Assembly (NCBI GenBank): GCA_037178625.1
Contig: JAWZXG010000031.1
Location: 124,001-188,000, forward strand
Reading direction: 5' to 3'
Length of the DNA stretch: 64,000 nucleotides
Source: Skeletonema tropicum
Lineage: Eukaryota > Bacillariophyta > Thalassiosirophyceae > Thalassiosirales > Thalassiosiraceae
The translations under genes and the position numbers were made by a program. The notes under the pieces were generated by a model. It was not told the origin of the DNA and ran no database searches. It was given only the letters and a program-made list of their open reading frames with translations. How positions within the stretch are numbered: the first letter of the stretch is position 1; each line of letters starts with the position of its first letter. This document shows, one piece after another, positions 11,471-22,789 of the stretch.

Positions 11471-12345
11471 GGGGGGGATGTGCATGGAGCGGGCCAGACG
11501 TATTAGATCGATTAATCGTGCTGCCAAAACTCCAACTATGATGTTGTTCAATCTAGGCAGGCAGTGAACGAAATGTGCACCGGAGCGGGCCAGACGTAAT
11601 ATGGCGATAAATCTGGTGATTAAGGCAAATACTTTCCTCAAATCAGCTTGCATATCTGTACTTGATCTTCTTCATTCATGATTTTCTTTACTTCCACTGC
11701 TAGAGAGTTGCTACAGTGCGTTGCTCGTTGCTCTTCCATTTGACCTTGTCAAGATATTTGCATACCTTTCATCTCTAGCAGCATTAACATTAACATATCT
11801 GGAAGGACTAGTCGCTGCGCCTGATACTAGGTACATAGTACGCAAGAATCAAATGCGGATTAGATACTATGAGTTGAAAAAATGAATGTCAACAGTGGCA
11901 GTGGCAATGTTTTTGGGCTGGTGCAATGTGCAACTCTTAAGTTTCTCTCTTTTGGATCACGAAAGGTCACAAAGATATACAGTGCAATGATGAACTGGCT
12001 AAAGGTCACAGCACTGATTGCGGCTAATTGGCCGCGGCAACAACAAATGGCCTCACTCAGCTGTCTCGTCTCATATGTGCATAATTCATTTTGTTTCGTT
12101 TCTTACCTAACTTACAATATTATCACGTCTTCGAGACGTTGCTCTATGTGATTACATATCATAATGCCGTCTTCAGCAAAAGTAGAAGGAGGTGGGTTTG
12201 TACTACAAATGTCGCTTTGTTGCAAATGTCGTACAACGCATTTGACTCGTATAAACGTGTCAGATGTACCACAAATTGGAACAGATGCTCCTCTGGCGGT
12301 GCTGCAGCGGCCACCACGCCATCCACCTCGCTCACCACCTGTTTC
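11471..12345. repeat. Array spacer, copy 1 (no gene)
   Basis: Nearly identical sequence recurs at about 23690-24535 and 31200-32052. It begins with the tail of the C relic (GATTAATCGTGCTGCCAAAA, TCTAGGCAGGCAGTGAACG). Two short open stretches (11882-12151 and 12164-12463) recur unchanged in the other copies. Given how young the copies are, that is no evidence of coding, and I do not call them genes. Confidence 0.7.
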
Positions 12346-14763
12346 GGCAACGTTCTCAGGCTGTGGGCTGCAACTCTCGTCACGTCAGGGCACATACTTA
12401 AAAGAATGGGCTGAACCACAAAAAAAGGCCTCTACCACCACGATCGTTATCACAATTCTCTAACCCACGTGCGTAGCAAATAAGTCTAAGACCACAAAAA
12501 ACATCGCCACAGATCGCCACCATGATGATTCTGACGGCAAACCATGGTACTATCGGGTCAACGCACCCAAAACCATGAAAAACAATCTTTTTAAACCAAT
12601 TTTTTGTGTAGATTCCGATTCTGTAAGCGGCGGCGGTCGAATCGAAGTTGCTGTGACGGTATACGGCTCCAATCGACGTAGACATAAAATCTGCACCTGC
12701 TGGCAGCATCGTGACATACTCATATTAAATAAAATTAGGTAGTTCAACGGCCATGTTGCATTACAGACTCCTTCTACATATTATAATGATTGATTATTAT
12801 TATCACCTTTCTTCATTATTTGCCAAATACAGTTATTAATGGAGTAGTAGGTCGAATCATCGGCTGTTGTTCGTATGCCATCCGACACGTATGGTGTTGT
12901 TAGCAGTCATATAATACCCTGAATAAATACAAAAATATCCGCCAACGATGACAGCAGCTCTCATTAATCATCAGTGATATCAGTTCTATCATGTTCTTTG
13001 TCTTTGTCGGAAATGGTTGTGTCCGTGGATCGGCTCCACAAAAATAAATGTGCTTGTGTCAGTGGATCGGCTCCAACAAAATGATGTACAGTGATGGTGA
13101 TAATTTGACATGCATTATCGACGATGGCGAGGGATCTTAATTAATTTCCTGAACTGTTGTTGATGTTGGGTCGACGGCAGCGCTCGTTTTTGTCGGCAAT
13201 GGTATGATGCATCGGTGGATCGGAGGATCATCGGAGGATCATCCGATGATGTGCTGTCGCCATCATCAAATGCACAATAATGGAATGCCCCTTAATTTCT
13301 CGAAATGGCGGATTCGTAGTCCAATAGCATGATAGAAGGCCACTGCGTCGGATCGAGAAATAAAATGGTGATAGCCATTGACATAATTTTTACTAGCAAA
13401 GCGTCATGGTGAAGATGTCATCGAAGTGTTTTGAGGAGGCAGGTTTGAGTGCAGAATTTTGATAACAATGGCGGTGGTGTGGGTGGAAAGGGCGCCCTCC
13501 CTAAACGGTTGCATAAGTAAGCAATATATCTAGATAAAAAAGAGGGCACCTCTTTTTCAATTTTGTGGTTCAGCCCATTCTTTTATGTGCCCTGCGTCAC
13601 GTTGGGGCTGCAACTCTCGTCACGTAGAAGATGCAACTCTCGTCACGCTATAATCACACAATGCAACTCTCGTCTATGGGGGATTAGTTAAAATTCAAGA
13701 TCCGTTCCATCACATTTGTTGACACCCATCATTAACGTGACATCCCAGATCTCTTGCTGGAGGGCATTTGCGAAACTTGCTACCGCTGCAACTCGATGTC
13801 GGCGCAATGATGCAATATTACATCAACTTCACGACGCATAAAACGCCACTGATGGTGAGTCAAATAGATCTAGATTACCCGCAATACCAAAATATCATGC
13901 AGATTTCATTGTCGCACCCCATAGGCTGGTAACTGCAACGGTCGCTGTCTTATTATTACATAGTTACGATGCTTGTAATTTTGCACAATTTTCACCACCT
14001 CACTTCACATAGTGCACAAATGCTACTCCATAGCAGTTTATCAATCAAATATTGTTTAGAATGCGTCTATGCGCTCAGTAGAGCGGTTACTGCTACACAT
14101 ATGCTACGTTATTGAATATAACTGCAATGAACATTATACCAGTTATTCTTGCAGGAGCACTGTGGATAGCCTTGGTGTGAGGACGAAGAGTGGCTGCCTC
14201 TACCACCCTGCTCTTCATAGTTTTATAGGCCTCCTGAAGATGACTGGCACTTGTGCGTCACTGTTGGCTTGGAATGCCCAAGAGTATCGACCCAGTTGTT
14301 CCAGCTTGTAGCGAAGTCAGTCAATCTTATTCCAGAGTAGTTATCGACCGACATTGGCTTTCAAGTATTCCCACTCGTAGTTTGAATGCATTCTCTCTGT
14401 GGAACGATTTCTTCCAGCGAGTTTCGACAACCAACTCGAAGAAGGAGGCATATCGATGGCAGCCTCCACTCCAGCATCAAGTCCATCATCGGAGAGATCA
14501 TCCGCAGCGGCTGCCGCCATTCTGTCGAGCTCCTCATCATCTACATCGGAATCGTCACCAACCTGGCTTGGCGCTTGTGGTGTGGTATAGATAATGCCAA
14601 AGGGCTCACCAGTGCACTGTAATGACTTCGATGATAAGTAACCTCTCCGGAGCGTCGACGTCTCCGCCGGCCATGGATGTTTGTGCCGGCGAGTTTTCTC
14701 CTCTTTTTTCTCCCCTTTTCTCGCCCCCAAATTTGTTGAAGCCCACAGCCTGAAAAAATTGCC
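12346..14763. mobile_element. Inverted-repeat DNA transposon T2, copy a (contains a nested hAT-like element)
   Basis: Ends are imperfect inverted repeats of about 29 bases. The left starts GGCAACGTTCTCAGGCTG; the right, read in reverse, starts GGCAATTTTTTCAGGCTG. Without the nested element it is about 1.2 kb. Flanks share CCTGTT (left CCTGTTTC, right CCTGTTGG), a plausible decayed target duplication. The matching site at about 24528-24545 lacks the element. Near the left end are four spaced copies of GCAACTCTCGTC, like subterminal transposase sites. No transposase was recognised. A minus-strand open stretch (14781-14341, no ATG at its start) encodes an acidic, Ala-rich segment and may be captured host sequence. 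Confidence 0.7.
12386..13594. mobile_element. Non-autonomous hAT-like transposon, copy 1
   Basis: Both ends read CAGGGCACATA inward, and the similarity continues through AAAGAATGGGCTGAACCA. It is flanked by an exact 8-base duplication CGTCACGT (12378-12385 and 13595-13602). A CAGGG start plus 8-base duplication is the hAT signature. The 1,209-base interior has no long open frame, so it depends on a transposase elsewhere. The empty site is present at about 14814-14835 in the neighbouring T2 copy. Confidence 0.85.
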
Positions 14764-14789
14764 CCTGTTGGCATCTCTCAATGAAATGA

Positions 14790-16005
14790 GGCAACGTTCT
14801 CAGGCTGTGGGCTGCAACTCTCGTCACGTTGGGGCTGCAACTCTCGTCACGTAGAAGATGCAACTCTCGTCACGCTATAATCACACAATGCAACTCTCGT
14901 CTATGGGGGATTAGTTAAAATTCAAGATCCGTTCCATCACATTTGTTGACACCCATCATTAACGTGACATCCCAGATCTCTTGCTGGAGGGCATGGGGCT
15001 TGCCCCCTTGCGAAACTTGCTACCGCTGCAACTCGATGTCGGCGCAATGATGCAATATTACATCAACTTCACGACGCATAAAACGCCACTGATGGTGAGT
15101 CAAATAGTAATCTAGATTACCCGCAATACCAAAATATCGTGCAGATTTCATTGTCGCACCCCATAGGCTGGTAACTGCAACGGTCGCTGTCTTATTATTA
15201 CATAGTTACGATGCTTGTAATTTTGCACAATTTTCACCACCTCACTTCACATAGTGCACAAATGCTACTCCATAGCAATTTATCAATCAAATATTGTTTA
15301 GATTGCGTCTATGCGCTCAGTAGAGCGGTTACTGCTACACATATGCTACGTTATTAAATATAACTGCAATGAACATTATACCAGTTATTCTTGCAGGAGC
15401 ACTGTGGATAGCCTTGGTGTGAGGACGAAGAGTGGCTGCCTCTACCACCCTGCTCTTCATAGTTTTATAGGCCTCCTGAAGATGACTGGCACTTGTGCGT
15501 CACTGTTGGCTTGGAATGCCCAAGAGTATCGACCCAGTTGTTCCAGCTTGTAGCGAAGTCAGTCAATCTTATTCCAGAGTAGTTATCGACCGACATTGGC
15601 TTTCAAGTATTCCCACTCGTAGTTTGAATGCATTCTCTCTGTGGAACGATTTCTTCCAGCGAGTTTCGACAACCAACTCGAAGAAGGAGGCATATCGATG
15701 GCAGCCTCCACTCCAGCATCAAGTCCATCATCGGAGAGATCATCCGCAGCGGCTGCCGCCATTCTGTCGAGCTCCTCATCATCTACATCGGAATCGTCAC
15801 CAACCTGGCTTGGCGCTTGTGGTGTGGTATAGATAATGCCAAAGGGCTCACCAGTGCACTGTAATGACTTCGATGATAAGTAACCTCTCCGGAGCGTCGA
15901 CGTCTCCGCCGGCCATGGATGTTTGTGCCGGCGAGTTTTCTCCTCTTTTTTCTCCCCTTTTCTCGCCCCCAAATTTGTTGAAGCCCACAGCCTGAAAAAA
16001 TTGCC
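14790..16005. mobile_element. Inverted-repeat DNA transposon T2, copy b (without the nested hAT)
   Basis: About 1,216 bases and nearly identical to T2a minus the hAT. The same ends are present. Flanks share TCAATGA (left about 14776-14783; right, once the MITE at 16009 is removed, TCAATGACA). This implies its own insertion about 15 bases from T2a rather than simple tandem copying. The minus-strand open stretch 15972-15583 repeats that of T2a and starts with TTG, so it is not called as a gene. Confidence 0.65.
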
Positions 16006-16008
16006 TCA

Positions 16009-16577
16009 CTACCGCGCAAAAAAATTGCTCCAGGAGCATTTAGGTCCCGAGTTCGCTAGTAAAAAAAGTGATTAGCAAGCACTTTAGTCACGAGTTCCAA
16101 CTCGAACTCGCACAAAATTCCTAGCAACCATGTCGACGTATCCACTCCGTAGCCTGGTAAGTTTCTTGGTATACTTGTGCACTAGAATAACCAGGTGTTA
16201 TGTGATAGCACACATTATTGGCTGTCGATAGAGCCACTGGTCAACATTGTAACTGCTGTATTTGTCCTGAAGTGGTTAATTAGCATGGGTCAGATGGGTT
16301 GTTTAGGCGATTTTACCTAGTGATTTTACCTAGTAAAATGTTGAAAATCACCCAGGAACAATTGAAGATAACTCAATGAGGACTAGATATAGATGGGTCA
16401 TCCAAGGAATAATTATATTCGGATAGTGTTTAGTTTGGCATTCCCAATCGCCTTTTTTGTCGAATGTGTATTATTGGCCATCGTGGAGGGGGTGTGCTGA
16501 CATGGTTGTAAGCTACTTTTGTGCGTGAGAGCGCGCTGGAACAATTTTTTGCAGGGAGCAATTTTTTTGCGCGGTAG
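16009..16577. mobile_element. MITE with perfect 23-base inverted ends
   Basis: The left end 16009-16031 (CTACCGCGCAAAAAAATT...) is the exact reverse complement of 16555-16577. CTCA stands on both sides (16005-16008 and 16578-16581) as a 4-base target duplication. The element is 569 bases with no coding capacity. Array copies 2 and 3 lack it, so the insertion is younger than the duplication or was lost by conversion. Superfamily not assigned. Confidence 0.8.
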
Positions 16578-16789
16578 CTCAATGACATCTATCTACCGGG
16601 GGCCGGGGAAACACTCGTCAACTTCTACTGGTAGGAGTACACAGGAAGTTGCGCTTCTACCGCTTCCAAGAGAATAAGAAGAATCATAAGGACTTATTCT
16701 AAAAGAAACTTAGGGTTGCGTAAAAACAATAGATTTTTATTATTATTTTGATAAAACGTATTATTTAATTTCTACCAATTGGCACCAAC

Positions 16790-17410
16790 ATAATGACCAT
16801 TTTGACCAATACTACCAATTGCAACCATTGGTACCAAAACCATTTCTACCATTCTCACCACTCTACCTTTGGTACCAACCGAGGTACCAACCTTATGACC
16901 ATTCACACCAACCATTACTACCATCGCGTTTTTATGGCAGACAAAACACAATCACTACCAACTAGAGTGAAGCAATTCATCACAAAGAGTCTCTGAACCT
17001 CATCTCTACCTCTCCTTCCGGCATATTTATCTTTCGCCGGGGCCGAGCGCGGTACAAACTTTCAGAAATGTCTTGTTCGGCTTTGGAGGGGAAGACTCTC
17101 AAACAGCTGCAGTCTCTCTTACGGCAGAACAACTTGCCTGTGTCTGGTCAGAAGCATGATTTGATTGAGCGCTTAAAGTTAAAGAAAACTGTTGGACGAA
17201 GTGCTAATAACGAGAGGGGTGATGGCGAAAAAAGAACAGTGGATTGTTACCACCATTTCAACCATTACGACCATGGTTGTAACCATTATGACCATGGTTG
17301 TAACCATGGTCGTAATGGTTACAACCATTTCTCCCTATTGGTACCGTAATTACAACCATTATTTCCATTATTACCAATTATCACCATTTATCACACCATT
17401 TCAAAAAATA
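16790..17410. repeat. ACCATT/AATGGT-rich palindromic repeats inside the SAP element
   Basis: Variants of (N)ACCATT and GGTACC recur throughout, on both sides of the SAP ORF start. Inside the ORF, at about 17255-17325, units such as ACCATTACGACCATGG alternate with their reverse complements, able to form nested hairpins. They give the predicted protein its odd His/Tyr/Asn tail. The pattern resembles subterminal repeats of foldback elements. Confidence 0.6.
17068..17349 (+). CDS. Small SAP-domain protein inside a transposon (93 residues)
   Basis: ATG at 17068. Residues 9-37 (LKQLQSLLRQNNLPVSGQK-HDLIERL) match the SAP helix-extension-helix pattern that binds A/T-rich DNA. From about residue 50 the sequence turns into His/Tyr/Asn repeats produced by palindromic repeats, so the true C-terminus may differ or be lost. 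It lies wholly inside the inserted element 16645-17518, so it is transposon cargo or a transposase remnant rather than an array gene. Expression is unknown. Confidence 0.5.
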   Translation: MSCSALEGKTLKQLQSLLRQNNLPVSGQKHDLIERLKLKKTVGRSANNERGDGEKRTVDCYHHFNHYDHGCNHYDHGCNHGRNGYNHFSLLVP

Positions 17411-17630
17411 ATCTAAATTTCAAAAAATCAATTATGCAATTTCAGTAGTGCTAATTTGGAAACTCTTCTTCACTCCTTGATGGAACAAATCCACGACCAA
17501 CGTTGGACGCGCATCTTCCAGTGGTTCACAATGATATGCAGCACATTAGATAGGCTGCTGTCCTCTTCATCGCTTATTTCAATCAGGTCAGCCAAAAAAT
17601 CCATCAACAACTTCACACGAAACGAATAAG

Positions 17631-19209
17631 ATGGCATTGGAGCCAAGTGATAACGATGTGTTGTCGGGCCGTGGAGCTTGGTTCAATCAACATCCCGGCA
17701 ATGAGCAATTTCGAAGGATACTCAATGAGCAAAAGGTAAGTTAGCCCCTGAACTTTTTCGTCTTCGTCTTCCAATATTGATAACAATTGAAATTAATTTT
17801 CAACACAATCATACTGATTCTCAAAGGATGTCTACATGGCTGGCACGAAGAAGCAAAAGATGGACATGTCCAAAGCCATCGTTGAAGCAATCTATTCGAT
17901 GGATCCGCCCGGCCGATTTCTCAAACAATGTCCGGAAACTTGTCAATGGAACGAGCTGTCGAAGAGAGATGCAGCCGATAGGGTAGCCCAAGCGATGGCA
18001 TATGCCGCTAGAGGTAAGGATGAAAGGAAACGTAGGAGGGAAGAACGGCGGCGTTCCCGTCGAATATCACGGCAAAAGTCAAAGAATGATGATGATGATG
18101 ACGTGGGTAGAAAATCATCGCAGCATGTTGATGATCGACCGGTTCATCTTCAGCCACACGAGACAACGAATCAGTTAGACCTCAATCATTCAACTTCCCG
18201 TTCAAATCATGAGCTTGCTGCCCGACGCGGAGGGGCAGGAGGCACATGGAATAACACACAACCTGCAACTGCAACTGAATTGCCGTGTATGCCTGGAAAT
18301 TTCAATCTACAGCAGCAACTTCATCTTCTCCTCCAGCAATTGCAACAATCTAGTACTGTAGACAATTCATCCATCAATGAAAGCGTAAATCAAAATGGAT
18401 CGATTCATCTACTGACTCAGACGCAATTGCAGCAGCAGCAGCAGCAGCAACAAAAAATACAGCAGCAGCAGCAACTTCTTCAGCTTCAGCACATCTTGGG
18501 TCCCCCGAATAATTCATTGGGACAGTTACTGCAGTCACAAAGTGCACTCCAACCTGCTTTCAATGTGGGGATAAGCCATCATCTAGTGAATCAGGCACAG
18601 CAACAGCAACAACTGCAGCAACCAAATCAGCTTCTACCCCCCCAGCAACTCTTGAATCAGCAGAATGTGCTCCCGTCTGCGACATCTCCTATATCAATAT
18701 TCACATCTGCTCCACTTTTGGTGGCAGGGCATCAAACTCAGGCAGCTACTAATGATCAGTTACTGAATCAGCGGCAGCAATCGAATCATGCATCATCAAA
18801 TGCACTTTTGCTCAGCAGCATGTTGAGTCATTTACACCACCAACCAAGTTCAAGTACAGGGGTATCCAACGCTCTCCAGCCAACCCAATCGCAGCTGATG
18901 AACCAACAGATGAACCAACTACAACACAGTGTAATGCTGCATCCAAACCAGCGGCTGGCTTCAACTTCAGGTGCTTCTTTGAATAATCAGCAGTCGCAAC
19001 TGTTGGATCCGCCCCTTCAACAGACATTAGAGACGACTCTACAGCAGATTCAACAACACATTATGCAGGGCCCTCCACCGCCACTGCCACCGCTCAATTC
19101 TACCGGGGTGGCTTCAGCCAATGTTAACCCTTCTCAGTCGACTAGACAGAAGGACAGCGAAGTGGGAGAGCAGAGCGATTCAGAAGACGGCAGCAATGGC
19201 GACTATTAG
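17631..19209 (+). CDS. DUF6824-like, polyglutamine-rich protein A1 (495 residues)
   Basis: Exon 1 17631-17735 (35 codons, MALEPSDNDVLSGRGAW...), intron 17736-17826 (91 bases, GTAAGT...CAAAG, phase 0), exon 2 17827-19209. Residues 8-98 form one domain: a NDVLSGRGAWFNQHPGN motif, then KQKMDMSKAIVEAI, GRFLKQCPE and RDAADRVAQAMA. I recognise this as the diatom-expanded DUF6824 type. Its function is not established to my knowledge. A strongly basic segment (about 99-120, KRRREERRRSRRISRQKSK) suggests nuclear entry. The rest is Gln/Asn/Leu/Ser-rich with CAG/CAA-coded Gln runs and an acidic end (SDSEDGS). A transcription-regulator role is inference. The intron splits the domain and is absolutely positioned in all six array genes. 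Confidence 0.88.
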
Positions 19210-21087
19210 GTTTGCTCGTCTGAACTTGACTTCATTTTCTTCACAGTTGGTCATTAAGTGTATGATGTTAGCATAGGGTGAACTCTAACATTAGCAAAGT
19301 CCCTGACGATAATCTGAACTGCGCTTTTCGCTTCGTACCATCTGACCTCTCTGAGACCAACCGATGCCTATCATATTTGACTGCCTCTCCTCGAGTGCTT
19401 CACCTCCCAGCTCCAAGAGGTACAGGCGAGAGCGAGGTAGAGAGTGTGGAACTTCTACATCATTATTTCTCATGAATTTGACGTCACTTCTGTTCTTTGA
19501 TGATTGCTTGATGCGTTGAATTTACTCGGGTCGAGTCAAATGATCAGGAACACTCCCGCTGTCCGCTGTGCCCTATCATTTAAGCAGTAGCTTGACCCTG
19601 CCTACCTACTTAGCTACTTGGCCGGTGCTTGACCCTACTTAGCTACTTGGTACTTGACCCACGGATAAAATGTTAAGGATAATGGCTGGATTGAAGCAAT
19701 CGGATGCAAAAGCTTGCATGAGGTCGACATCAGATAAAATACGTACAACATCTATATAATGTTGGTGTGACTGATTAGGATTAGATAGATGCGTCATGCT
19801 GTGAAGTGTGTCCACAGTCCACACAAAAGGTGGCTCAAAATGAGAGCACCGATCGATCCCAACATTCGTGGTTGGATGGACACAATATGATTGAAAAGCA
19901 TGCCTGAACAACGAATTTGAATTTGACCGCCATGATCTTACTACTGTCGTCTAATGTATTGTTTGCAGAACTTTATCTCTAATTCTAATTGGAATCTTTG
20001 CCATTAGCCTGCTTCTATTGCTCCTCCTTGGGGATGTCTCTCTCTCTAGAGGCGAAGAGGATGTATTGATTGCTACTTCGGGTGGAGATGATATGATATG
20101 AGTGTGTTCCCTCCGGGATAGCTCTTCATAGATGAACAGATGATGGTAGGTCCGGTTGGATTTGACTCTCTCTACCGAGATGTCTCTGTCTCTGAGGATG
20201 AGGGGGCTGCAGGTGGGTTATGGAAAGCGTTTCTGCGTGCCTGAGGATGGATGGCGATGTTGCCATGACGGAAAAACATCGCCACAGCGCATGCGTACTT
20301 CGCGACCAGAGCATTGGAACATGTGCATCCTATGTCAGTGTCCGCACTCAATGAATATTCTTTTGGTATGCCTTTGATTTCACTTCAGATTCTGCTCTCT
20401 CGTTGCTAGTTGTGGCAACTTTGATACAGTAAATCTACATTTTGGGATGTCATTGAAGCAATACTGCATGCATGAAGGAGTATCTGTGGTCGGTTTGATG
20501 AACTTGCACTGTCCTGTGTACTTAAAAGGTTAATTGATATTCAACCATATTGGAGTGAGAATATACTCCCAGCCCCAGCAGAGAACTTACGTGGAACTAT
20601 GTTGCTATGCTTAGCTTTGTGGTCAACCACTACTGGATCCCCTTCAAGCTTCTTCATCGTCGCAATGTATATTGACACGCCAACTCAATCTGGTGCATCC
20701 TTCTTCGTCTCCGTCAAAGCCAATGTCGTGTGTCCAGCTAGCAGGACTTGCTATAACTTTAGTTAAGGGAAATGGTCAATACGTCAGATCTACATCATAC
20801 ATAGGTACTTTGTGTTCACTCGAAAAGAAGATCGAAATTACCCTGCCTTGCTATTGTAACCGCAGAAGCAATAAACGAACAACAGCGGGACCGAAATAAT
20901 AATATGATCGAATCCATCTCGAAGTTGACAGAATAGAGGTCATATCCTCGTCCCAGACTATACAGACGGTGGATGGAAATGTATGCCTCTGGACAGTATC
21001 ATTTCTACCCCCCTGGTAACATAGTAACGAAATCGTAACTTATTCCTCCCCCCTCAAGCTACGCAAATTTTAACACGAACACGAGCA
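19210..21087. repeat. A-B intergenic spacer, unit 1
   Basis: Recurs at 26296-28116 and 36210-37992. This copy has private changes near 19550-19680, including a short tandem repeat around CTTGACCCTACTTAGCTACTTGG. A minus-strand open stretch of 110 codons in the other two units is cut here by a TAG (about 19950-19952). The B1 promoter is presumably near the 3' end. No TATA box was singled out. Confidence 0.65.
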
Positions 21088-22789
21088 ATGGATCCAACAG
21101 TGAACGATGTCTTGTCCGGCCGTGGAGCTTGGTTCAATCAACATCCTGGCAATGAGCGTTTTCGACGGATGCTCGAAGAGCAAAAGGTGAGCCTGTCTGA
21201 GAGTTTTCCTATATACCAACTCATTGATACAGTTAATGGATGAATATGTGATCAATCAAGTACTCGTTGATTTATGTCGATCATAATTCATTTCTTTGCT
21301 GAATGAGGAGGACGAAATAATGATTAAAATCATCCAACAATAATAATATCTCACCTCTTTTTTTCATCTATCAAAGGATGCCTACATGGCTGGCACGAAG
21401 AAGCAAAAGATGAACATGTCCAAAGCTATCGTTGAAGCAATCTATTCGATGGATCCGCCCGGCCGATTTCTCAAGAAGTGTCCTGAAAGTGGTCGATGGA
21501 ACGAGCTTTCGAAGAGAGATGCAGCCGATAGGGTAGCCCAAGCGATGGCATATGTCGTAAAAGGTAAAGATACATCGAAGCGTAAGAAAGAAGAACGGCG
21601 GCGTTCCCGTCGAATATCACGGCAAAAGTCAAAGAATAATGATGGTGCTGCTGTGACTTCATCGCAGCATGCTGATGATCGACCGACTACTCAACATCAG
21701 TTGCACAGCTCGACTAATCAGTTGGAGGATAGTGCTTCATCGTGGTCTTCTCTGGCAAATCACAAACTCACTGCTCGCGGTCCAGTAGCAGGAGACACCA
21801 ACAATGCAGCTGCAGCTGCCGCAGAGTCGATAACAATGGAGATTCGTAGACGTGGTACTGAATCGGTGGCAGATAATATGAATCTTGAGTTTCGTCAGCA
21901 ACTGCAAAGGAATCCTCCTCAAATGAATCAATCCAGTGATGCCGTCATCCTGCCAGCATCCTCCATCGACCAAAGAGTGACTCAAAATGATGGATTGGTC
22001 CAAGTTCTAGCGCAGGCAGTGCAGCAGCAGCGACGCCATCATGATCAGCAGCAGCAGCAGCTCCTCCAATCCAATTTGGTCCCGAATCCGTTGGGACAGC
22101 TACTTTGCACACAAACTTCACTTCAGCCTACTTCACTTGAAGGATTGGCTCATCAACTGTTGGCTCAGGCACAGCAGCAGCAGCAACAAAATGTGCTTCA
22201 AACTGATTCGCTACTAGCGACTCTATCCCCATCAGCCCCGTCCTCAGCTTCTCAAGGGGTGTTTCCCACAAATAATGGCATGATTCTGAATGGGGCATCA
22301 TCTTCAAACTACTCGTTGAATCCTCAATCTTCTGACCCGCCAGCTAATATGAATATGTTGCAACACCACTTGCAACAACAATCGAATCCACCATCAAATA
22401 ATGGGCTTTTGCTTAGCAGCTTATCGAGTAACTTACAGCACCAACCGAATAATAACGTGGGGATAATCAGCGCACTCCAGGGAGCACAACAATTGGATCA
22501 ATTGCAGCGCAGTCTCAGGGGACATCATACGCAGCAGTTGATGTCTGCATTTCGAACTGCTCTCAATCAGTCCTCCGGGCAGCAGCAGCAGCAGCAGCTG
22601 CAGCAATCGCTGCTGTTGGATCCGCTTCATCAGGTATGGCAGACAGCTCTGCTGTCCCAGATCCAAAACTCGCAGGATCTCCCTTCGATCACTGCGCAGC
22701 CACCGGCTAATGCAGCTGCTGCATCGACTAGGCAGGAGGAGAGTGGCGTAGATGATGGGCAGAGCATACCGAAAGAAAAACAAGCCTGA
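21088..22789 (+). CDS. DUF6824-like, polyglutamine-rich protein B1 (503 residues)
   Basis: Exon 1 21088-21186 (33 codons, MDPTVNDVLSGRGAW...), intron 21187-21376 (190 bases, phase 0), exon 2 21377-22789. The head domain is the same type as in A genes and is nearly identical over MAGTKKQKM-MSKAIVEAIYSMDPPGRF. The B type differs by its MDPT start, a longer intron, GKDTSKRKKEERRRS in the basic segment, a different Gln-rich tail and a Lys-rich end (PKEKQA). An Ala run (NNAAAAAAES) and several Gln runs lie in the tail. B1 and B2 differ by one residue that I found (Asn against Ser near residue 202). Likely nuclear by the basic segment; function unknown. Confidence 0.88.

Larger units (their letters stand above)
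16645..17518. mobile_element. Small transposon carrying a SAP-domain ORF
   Basis: The sequence between GTACACAG (16644) and TGGTTCAC (17522) is absent from array copies 2 (24602) and 3 (34539), where those words join directly. The 874-base insert has inverted ends (GAAGTTGCGC against GAAGATGCGC, 9 of 10) and a 3-base duplication CAG on each side. Inside are a SAP-like ORF and dense ACCATT/GGTACC motifs. CACTA and Harbinger elements make 3-base duplications, but no transposase is visible. Confidence 0.75.

Noticed and set aside
11882..12463. Open frames in the array spacer, identical in three copies
   Set aside because: The copies are too young for identity to mean selection, and no domain or codon pattern supports coding.
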